Shown here piece after piece: positions 57,761 to 64,000 of a DNA stretch of 64,000 bases (its first letter is position 1; the number at the start of each line of letters is the position of its first letter). The notes below the pieces were generated by a model. The model was not told the origin of the DNA, made no database searches, and saw nothing but the letters and a program-made list of their open reading frames with translations. The stretch is from contig CAJYLQ010000017.1 in the NCBI GenBank assembly GCA_913775975.1, positions 1-64,000 on the forward strand, given 5' to 3'. Position numbers and translations under genes: made by a program. This stretch comes from an uncultured Sphingomonas sp. Lineage in GTDB: Bacteria > Pseudomonadota > Alphaproteobacteria > Sphingomonadales > Sphingomonadaceae.

Positions 57761-60155
57761 CCTGCTGATCGTCGCCCTGCGCGCGGCGCCGCTTTGCGCG
57801 GTATCGCTGTGCGCGGGCATCGGGGCGATCCCGGCGCGTGCCGCGCCCGCCGGGCACATCATCCGCGTCAGCTTGCCGGCGACCACGCTGGATCGGGCAC
57901 TGGCATTGCTCGGCCGGCAGGCGGGTCTGGATATCGCCAGCCTTGATCCCGGCCTGTCGCGCGTTCGCACGCGGCCGCTGGCGGGAACGCTGACACCGGA
58001 GGCGGCGCTGGCCCGGCTGTTGCGCAGATCGGGCTATCGCGCCGTCCGCGTCGATGCGCGCGGCTTTCGCGTCGAGCGGGATGCGACGCCCGCCCGCCGC
58101 GCTGCGCCGCGCCGCCCTGCCACGCCGCCTGCCGCCGCACCGCCGCCGCCCGCCGGGCCCGCACCCGACATCGTCGTGACCGCCAGCAAGCAGGCGGTGC
58201 CGCTGCTGCGCTATCCCGGCAGCCTGACGCGGCTCGATCCGGGCCTGCTGCCAGGGGGGATGCCGACCGATCCCGGCGGCCTGACGCGGCTGTTGCCGGT
58301 GTTGCAGGGCACGGGCTTCGGGCCAGGCCGCGACAAGCTGTTCATCCGGGGCATCGCCGACAGCAGCTTTCCGGGCGCCGCGCAGTCCACCGCGAGCATC
58401 TATTTCGGTGACGTGCAGTTGGGCTTTTCCGGCGCCGACCCCGCCGTGCGCCTGTACGACATGGCGGACGTGGAGGTGCTGGAGGGGCCGCAGGGCACGC
58501 TGTACGGCGCCGGCACGATCGGCGGCGTCGTCCGCCTGACGCCCAACCCGGTCGAGCTGGACCGGGCGGGCGGCGCGATGATCGCCGGGACGACGCTGAC
58601 CGCCGGCGGCCAGCCGGGCGCAGACCTCGCCGCGACCGCGAACCTGCCGCTGGTACGCGGCGTCGCGGGCGTGCGCGGCACGCTCTACCGCGTGCGCGAC
58701 GGCGGGTATGTCGACGATCGGCAGCGCGGCGCGCGGAACGTGAACACCGTCGATACGACCGGCGGGCGGCTGGCCGTGCGCATCGCGCCGGGCGGGGGCT
58801 GGACGATCGACCTCGGCGGGCTGGCGCAGGGCATCGACGCCGCCGATGCGCAATATGCGGAGCGGCGGGTGGGCCCGCTCTCCCGCCGATCCGGACTGGC
58901 GCAGCCATATGACAGCGACATCCTGCTGGGCCGCGCCGTCATCACGCGGCGGTTCGACGACGGGCTGGAGCTGGTGTCCGCGACCGGACTGGCGGTGGCC
59001 CATGCACAGGACCTGTTCGATACCGGCCGCCGCGTCGCCACCGCGCAGGGGGCGACCGTCTATGGCACTCAGCGATCAAAGCGGCTGCTCAGCCACGAGA
59101 TGCGATTGTCGCGCAGTACCGCGACGGGGCATTCCTGGATCGTCGGCGTCACGATGCTGGACAATCGCGACAGCCAGAACCGCACGATCGGCTTCGCCGC
59201 CGCGCCGATGGAGATCATCGGCGTCACCAACCGCACGGGCAGCGCCTCCTTGTTCGGAGAGGCGACGGTGGCGGTGCGGCGCGACCTGGCGCTGACGCTG
59301 GGGCTGCGCGCCACCTCCGCCCGGGTCGATGGCGCGCCGTCGTTCCGCCCGGCGGGCACCCCGCTGATCGCCGGGCAGCGGACCAGCCGGATCGACCCCA
59401 CGGCGGCGCTGTCCTGGCGGCTTGCCCCCGATCTGGCGATGTTCGCCCGGGTGCAGACGGGCTTTCGCACCGGCGGCCTCGCGGTCGCGCGCAGCGTCGG
59501 GCGGGTCGCGGTGTTCCGGCCCGATTCGATCCTCGTCGAGGAACTGGGCATCCGCCGCGTCCGCCGGGGGCCGACCGGCCTCGCCTTCAGCGCCACGCTG
59601 TCGCACGCGACATGGCGGAACATCCAGGCCGATCTCGTCACCCGGCGCGGCCTGCCCTATACCGCCAATATCGGCACCGCGTGGATCGGCGCGCTGGGCG
59701 GGATGGTCGACTGGGTGCCGACGCCCGGCCTGCGCGCGACCGCCTCGTTCCTCTATACCGGCAATCGGGTCAGCGGCGCGCTGGCCGACACGTCCCGGCG
59801 CGAGAATCGGCGCCTGCCCGATACGCCCCCCTTCGCGGCGAGCGGCGCGATCCGCTACGAATGGTCCGCGACCGCGGACGATCGGCTGGGGGTATCCGCC
59901 GACGGCGCCTATGTCGGCCGGTCGGTGCTGGGGACGGGCGACCTGTTCGACGTCACGCAGGGCCGTTACGGCACGCTGCGCGCCGCCACCTGGTGGACGC
60001 ACCACCGCACGACGGTGACGCTGGCGGTGGACAATATGCTCGATTCGCACGGCAACCGTTTCGCCTCCGGCAATCCGCTGATCCTGAGCGCGCGGGACCA
60101 GACGACCCCGCCGCGCCCGCTGAACGCGCGGCTGGGGGTCGCGGTGGCGTTCTGA
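57717..60155 (+). CDS. TonB-dependent receptor with N-terminal STN (signalling) domain
   Basis: STN-like ATTLDRALALLGRQAGLDI, plug DIVVTASKQ...FIRGIADSSFPG...EVLEGPQGTLYGAGTIGGVVRL, terminal F. Confidence 0.93.
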   Translation: MTTGSSRRRGAGRADLLIVALRAAPLCAVSLCAGIGAIPARAAPAGHIIRVSLPATTLDRALALLGRQAGLDIASLDPGLSRVRTRPLAGTLTPEAALARLLRRSGYRAVRVDARGFRVERDATPARRAAPRRPATPPAAAPPPPAGPAPDIVVTASKQAVPLLRYPGSLTRLDPGLLPGGMPTDPGGLTRLLPVLQGTGFGPGRDKLFIRGIADSSFPGAAQSTASIYFGDVQLGFSGADPAVRLYDMADVEVLEGPQGTLYGAGTIGGVVRLTPNPVELDRAGGAMIAGTTLTAGGQPGADLAATANLPLVRGVAGVRGTLYRVRDGGYVDDRQRGARNVNTVDTTGGRLAVRIAPGGGWTIDLGGLAQGIDAADAQYAERRVGPLSRRSGLAQPYDSDILLGRAVITRRFDDGLELVSATGLAVAHAQDLFDTGRRVATAQGATVYGTQRSKRLLSHEMRLSRSTATGHSWIVGVTMLDNRDSQNRTIGFAAAPMEIIGVTNRTGSASLFGEATVAVRRDLALTLGLRATSARVDGAPSFRPAGTPLIAGQRTSRIDPTAALSWRLAPDLAMFARVQTGFRTGGLAVARSVGRVAVFRPDSILVEELGIRRVRRGPTGLAFSATLSHATWRNIQADLVTRRGLPYTANIGTAWIGALGGMVDWVPTPGLRATASFLYTGNRVSGALADTSRRENRRLPDTPPFAASGAIRYEWSATADDRLGVSADGAYVGRSVLGTGDLFDVTQGRYGTLRAATWWTHHRTTVTLAVDNMLDSHGNRFASGNPLILSARDQTTPPRPLNARLGVAVAF

Positions 60156-60184
60156 CAACCCCCTTCCAGCGAAGCGGTACGGGC

Positions 60185-60205
60185 CGTGCGCGTTATCCGC
60201 GCACG
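60185..60205. terminator. Hairpin at TonB-receptor / ompA-like convergence
   Basis: CGTGCGCG-TTATC-CGCGCACG; minus-strand stop codon in the loop. Confidence 0.55.
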
Positions 60206-60870
60206 TCGTTCTGCGTCACCGGCACGATCTTGATCTCCACCCGGCGGTTCGCGGCGCGCCCCTCCTCGGTATCGTTGGAGGCGATCGGCTGCGTCTTGCC
60301 ATAGCCGCGCGTCGCGATGCGGGCAGCCTGCACGCCATGGCTGGCGAGATAATCGGCAACGGAGGTCGCCCGCCGCTCCGACAGAGCCTGGTTGTACGCG
60401 TCGCTGCCGATCGAATCGGTGTGGCCGTACACATCGACATAGGTCTGGTTGTATTCGCCCAGCGTCTGCGCGACCTGGTCCAGCGTCTTCTGGAACTGCG
60501 GCTGCACAGTCGCGCTGTCATAGGCGAAGGTGATGCCCGACGGCAGGTTCAGCACCAGATCGTCGCCGCGCCGGATCACCTGCACGTCGCTGCCGGCGGT
60601 GCGTTCGCGCAGCGCGCGCTCCTGCTTGTCCATATAGGCGCCGATGCCCGCTCCCGCGAGACCGCCGATCCCCGCGCCGATGATCTTCTCCGTCCGGTCG
60701 CGCCGCCCGCCGACCACGTCGCCCAGCAGATAGCCGCCCAGCGCGCCGCCGATGCCGCCGATCGCCGCCTTCGAAATGCGCCGCTGCCCGGTCTCCGGGT
60801 CCGTGGTGCAGCCCGCCGTCGCCATCGTCGTGGCCAGCGCCGCCGTCAGGAGAATGCGATGCGTCTTCAT
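60193..60870 (-). CDS. OmpA-family lipoprotein with glycine-zipper domain (YiaD-like)
   Basis: Lipobox ATAGCTT, GGIGGALGGYLLGDVVGG, YGHTDSIGSDAYNQALSERRA. Confidence 0.93.
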   Translation of the reverse strand: MKTHRILLTAALATTMATAGCTTDPETGQRRISKAAIGGIGGALGGYLLGDVVGGRRDRTEKIIGAGIGGLAGAGIGAYMDKQERALRERTAGSDVQVIRRGDDLVLNLPSGITFAYDSATVQPQFQKTLDQVAQTLGEYNQTYVDVYGHTDSIGSDAYNQALSERRATSVADYLASHGVQAARIATRGYGKTQPIASNDTEEGRAANRRVEIKIVPVTQNDVRG

Positions 60871-60898
60871 GTTCACCCTCGTCATATGTCGGATCACC

Positions 60899-60924
60899 AA
60901 CCCCGGGGGGCCGCATCCTGTTCC
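60899..60924 (-). promoter_or_regulatory. Weak EcfG-like promoter upstream of ompA-like gene
   Basis: Minus strand GGAAC-N17-GGTT (one -10 mismatch). Confidence 0.35.
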
Positions 60925-61025
60925 GCCTGCGTATCGATCGCCACCTGAACGGGCGATGGCGATCCGCATTCGCAGCGGCAGCCGCTACAGGCCATTGTCG
61001 CGGGTGTCATTTCCCGGCTAGAGCG

Positions 61026-62339
61026 TTGGACAGGTCAATGGCACCCCTTCCCCCCTTCCCCTGGATCGACGTCGCGATCATCCTCGCGCTGACGGCGATG
61101 AACGGCGTCTTCGCAATGAGCGAACTGGCCGTCGTCTCCGCGCGCAAGGCGCGGCTGGAGGCGATGGCCCGCGCCGGCCGGGGCGGCGCGCGCGCCGCGC
61201 TGGAACTGGCGTCCGATCCCGGCAAGTTCCTGTCGGCAGTGCAGATCGGCATCACGCTGATCGGCATCCTGACCGGCGCCTATTCGGGCGCGAGCCTGGG
61301 CGGCCCCACCGGCGCGCGGCTGGCGCGGCTGGGCCTGCCGGCGGAAACGGCGGAAACGCTGGGCTTCGCGCTGGTGATCGGGCTGACCACCTATGCCTCG
61401 CTGATCGTCGGCGAACTGGTGCCCAAGCAGTTCGCGCTCCGCTCGCCGGAGGCGGTTGCGTCGTTCGTCGCGCGGCCGATGCGCTGGCTGGCGCGCCTGA
61501 CGAAGCCGCTAGTCTGGCTGCTCGATTCGTCCAGCGCGCTGATCTTTCGCCTGCTGCGCCTCGACCGCAGCGGCGAGGAGCAGGTGACGGCGGAAGAATT
61601 GCAGCTGATCGTCGCCGAAGCCTCCAAATCGGGGGTGATCGAGGAGCATGAGCGCTCGATCATCTCGGGCATCGTCCGCCTCGCCGACCGGCCGGTGCGC
61701 GAGGTAATGACGCCGCGTACGGAGATCGATTGGATCGACTGCCGCGCCGACCCCGCCGATATCCGCGCGACGCTGGCGGCGACGCAGCATACGCGGCTGC
61801 CGGTCGGCGACGGCTCGATCGACAGCGTACTGGGCGTGGTGCAGGCGCGCGATATCGCCGCCGCGCTGCTGCGTGGCGAGGCGCTGCACCTGCCCTCGCT
61901 GATGCGCAAGGCGCCGGTTGTGATCGACCGGATCGACGCGCCCGACGCCTTTCTGGCGCTGCGCGGGGCGGAGGTGCCGATGGCGCTGATCCACGACGAG
62001 TACGGCCATTTCGAAGGGATCGTGACGCCCGCCGACCTGTTGGCGGCGATCGGCGGCGCCTTCGGCTCCGACGCGGACCCGCGCGAGGCGCCCGACGTCG
62101 TCGTTCGCGACGACGGGTCGCTGCTGGTCGCGGGCACCATGCCCGCCGATGCGCTGGCGGAACGGCTGGGCATCGGCCTGCCCGAGGATCGTGACTATGC
62201 GACGGTCGCCGGCCTCGCGCTGGCGGCGCTGCGCCGCCTGCCCGACGAGGGCGAAAGCTTCATCGAACAGGGCTGGAAGTTCGAGATCGTTGACCTGGAC
62301 GGCCGCCGCATCGACAAGCTGCTCGTCAGCGTCGTCTGA
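61026..62339 (+). CDS. Hemolysin-family / CNNM-CBS-CorC protein
   Basis: CNNM transmembrane domain, CBS pair (VMTPRTEIDWID, HDEYGHFEGIVTPADLL), CorC_HlyC. Confidence 0.95.
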   Translation: MDRSMAPLPPFPWIDVAIILALTAMNGVFAMSELAVVSARKARLEAMARAGRGGARAALELASDPGKFLSAVQIGITLIGILTGAYSGASLGGPTGARLARLGLPAETAETLGFALVIGLTTYASLIVGELVPKQFALRSPEAVASFVARPMRWLARLTKPLVWLLDSSSALIFRLLRLDRSGEEQVTAEELQLIVAEASKSGVIEEHERSIISGIVRLADRPVREVMTPRTEIDWIDCRADPADIRATLAATQHTRLPVGDGSIDSVLGVVQARDIAAALLRGEALHLPSLMRKAPVVIDRIDAPDAFLALRGAEVPMALIHDEYGHFEGIVTPADLLAAIGGAFGSDADPREAPDVVVRDDGSLLVAGTMPADALAERLGIGLPEDRDYATVAGLALAALRRLPDEGESFIEQGWKFEIVDLDGRRIDKLLVSVV

Positions 62340-62346
62340 CCGCCCG

Positions 62347-62382
62347 GGCGAACGGGCCGCCACATGGCGCGACCCGTTCGCC
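62347..62382. terminator. Hairpin terminator between convergent genes
   Basis: GGCGAACGGG...CCCGTTCGCC 10-bp perfect stem. Confidence 0.6.
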
Positions 62383-62385
62383 GGA

Positions 62386-63198
62386 TCAGAACATCTCGTC
62401 CAGCAGCAGGTGAAAGGTGCGCTTCGGCTCGTCCACCATCACCCCATAGGCGGCCAGGAATTGCGCCTGCAGGGCCGGGTCGAATTCGCCGAGGCAGCTC
62501 CACATGATCGCCAGATCCTGCCAGCGATCAGCGACCCCGGCTCGCCCGACATCGATCAGCCCGGTGACGACGCCGTCCACGACCAGCATGTTGTCGAGCG
62601 AATAGTCGCCATGCGTCACCACCGGATCGGGCGCCAGCGGCAGCAGCGCCTGCATCGCCTGCCACACCTGCTGCGCCGTCCAGCCGGCGCGGGCCTCGTC
62701 GAAATCCTCCTCCTCGACCAGCCCCGCGTCGATCCGCGCGCGCGCCGCTGCCAGCCGCAGGCGATGATCCGCGTCGAACGGGCAGGTCGCGACGGGGATC
62801 GCGTGCAGCCGCCTGAGCGCGACCGCCAGCGCCTCGACCACGGCCCCGTGCTGGTCGGGGTCTTCCGTCAGCACCTGCCAGGCGGTGCGCCCCGGCAGCG
62901 CGGTCGTGAGCAGCCAGGCCGCGTCCGCCGTCCGCTCGAAATGCCGCACCGCCGGCACCGGGACCTGCCCGGCCAGCCACGCCAGGCGCTGCCTCTCGTC
63001 CGTCACATCATCCGCGACCGCGCCGGTGCCGTTTTTCAGATAGAGGTCCGGCGCCCCCGCCCGGCCGTGCAGGCGATAGACCGCCGCCCCCGCCTCTCCC
63101 ACACGGTCGCGGGCCCAGCGATAGCCGGCGACCGCCTCCGCCAGCCCGGCCGGCACCGCGACGGGATCGCAGGGCTCCTCGCGTTCGTCCATCGTCAT
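62386..63198 (-). CDS. APH(3')-like aminoglycoside phosphotransferase
   Basis: VVTHGDYSLDNMLVVDGVVTGLIDVGRAGVADRWQDLAIM catalytic block and C-terminal FHLLLDEMF. Confidence 0.9.
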   Translation of the reverse strand: MTMDEREEPCDPVAVPAGLAEAVAGYRWARDRVGEAGAAVYRLHGRAGAPDLYLKNGTGAVADDVTDERQRLAWLAGQVPVPAVRHFERTADAAWLLTTALPGRTAWQVLTEDPDQHGAVVEALAVALRRLHAIPVATCPFDADHRLRLAAARARIDAGLVEEEDFDEARAGWTAQQVWQAMQALLPLAPDPVVTHGDYSLDNMLVVDGVVTGLIDVGRAGVADRWQDLAIMWSCLGEFDPALQAQFLAAYGVMVDEPKRTFHLLLDEMF

Positions 63199-63342
63199 CC
63201 CCCCTGTGTTTCCGCCCGGCCATCGCATATGTTGGCGCGCCGGCGATAGTCGATCGTCCGCCCTGCCGACGCGAGTGCGGGCGGGATCGGTGCCTGTCGC
63301 AGCGCGCCAGCGGGGCCCGCCTGCCGGCGCAGGCCATGGGAG

Positions 63343-63564
63343 GTGTCGATGATGATACGGAATCTCGATGTACGGCCCCGCCGTTGGACCCGCGATGGGG
63401 CGCTGGCGCTTCGCGAGCGGGCGATGCGGCAAGCGCGTTCGGGCTGGAAGCGGCCACGCCCTGCCGGCGACGCGGCCGAGCCTTTGCCGGTCCCGCAAGG
63501 GCCCGGCCCCCTGCCCTTGTCCGGCGCCGCCGCGCTGGAATTGCCCATTCCGGAAGGCGACTGA
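63343..63564 (+). CDS. Small hypothetical protein
   Basis: 73-aa ORF with GGGAGGT upstream; no recognised domain. Confidence 0.4.
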   Translation: MSMMIRNLDVRPRRWTRDGALALRERAMRQARSGWKRPRPAGDAAEPLPVPQGPGPLPLSGAAALELPIPEGD

Positions 63565-63672
63565 CGCGCCAGGCCGCGAGGATTCGGCCGATTGATTTTT
63601 TCCGCCGCGACGTAGGGTTCTGCGAACGTCGGGCATCCCCGCGCCGCGCGGCGCAAGGATCGGCGTAGGCGC

Positions 63673-63993
63673 TTAAAGCCGCCCGAACACCGCCTCGAAG
63701 CCGGCGCGGTCGCCGGCGGCGAGGAATCGGGACTGTTCGATCCAGCGGTCGCGTGCCATCCGCCCGGTGAAGGGGCCGAGCTGCGCGTCGAGCGCGGACG
63801 CCTGATCGTCGGTCAGCGCGGCCATCTGCCCGACCGTGGTGATGCCGTGTCCGGCAAGCCGCTCGACCAGCTTCGGGCCCAGCCCCTTCAGCTGCGCGAT
63901 CGACCCGTCCGCCGGATGTTCCGCCGGAGGGGCTTGCGCGGGTGCCGGTTGCGCGGGGGCATCGGCGGCGAGGCTGGCCGGGCTGGCGTCCAT
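63673..63993 (-). CDS. Helix-hairpin-helix domain protein (may extend beyond window)
   Basis: IAQLKGLGPKLVERLAGHGITTVGQMAALT HhH motif. Confidence 0.75.
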   Translation of the reverse strand: MDASPASLAADAPAQPAPAQAPPAEHPADGSIAQLKGLGPKLVERLAGHGITTVGQMAALTDDQASALDAQLGPFTGRMARDRWIEQSRFLAAGDRAGFEAVFGRL

Positions 63994-64000
63994 CGGCGCG

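Noticed and set aside
62386-63198. APH gene as recently mobilised resistance gene
   Set aside because: GC and flanks match the backbone; no IS, integron or integrase nearby.

Overview
This is a 64 kb, high-GC, gene-dense chromosomal window. Gene content points to an alphaproteobacterium, most likely a sphingomonad (inferred from protein families, not from a database search). Most of it is housekeeping or ordinary accessory sequence: hemA (5' truncated), an ECF sigma/anti-sigma pair, pyk, an Mfd-type helicase, a queA/tgt queuosine operon, an M16 protease, uvrA, an MHYT-GGDEF-EAL protein, a two-component system beside a CzcCBA-type efflux operon, an MFS/metallophosphoesterase/ArsB-like operon, a cyoABCD quinol oxidase, a DUF1800/DUF1501 pair, glycosyltransferases, a FecI/FecR/TonB-receptor signalling module and an APH(3')-like kinase. 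No rRNA, tRNA, CRISPR array or transposase was recognised. The strongest candidates for something undescribed are: (1) an AT-rich island at about 20.2-21.5 kb with a Panacea/SocA-domain (DUF4065) protein coupled to an unrecognised 235-aa partner, consistent with a Panacea-type toxin-antitoxin pair, next to a second small gene pair (nucleotidyltransferase plus 58-aa protein); (2) at least four matches to the alphaproteobacterial general-stress EcfG promoter motif (GGAAC-N16/17-CGTT), including one upstream of a divergent Mfd-like helicase and one upstream of cyoABCD; (3) a cluster of five GGTCAT half-sites upstream of the DUF1800/DUF1501 operon; (4) three convergent junctions with a perfect hairpin whose 5-nt loop holds a gene's stop codon; (5) a tandem array of perfect tiny-loop dyads at the island edge; and (6) a canonical LexA box upstream of uvrA.
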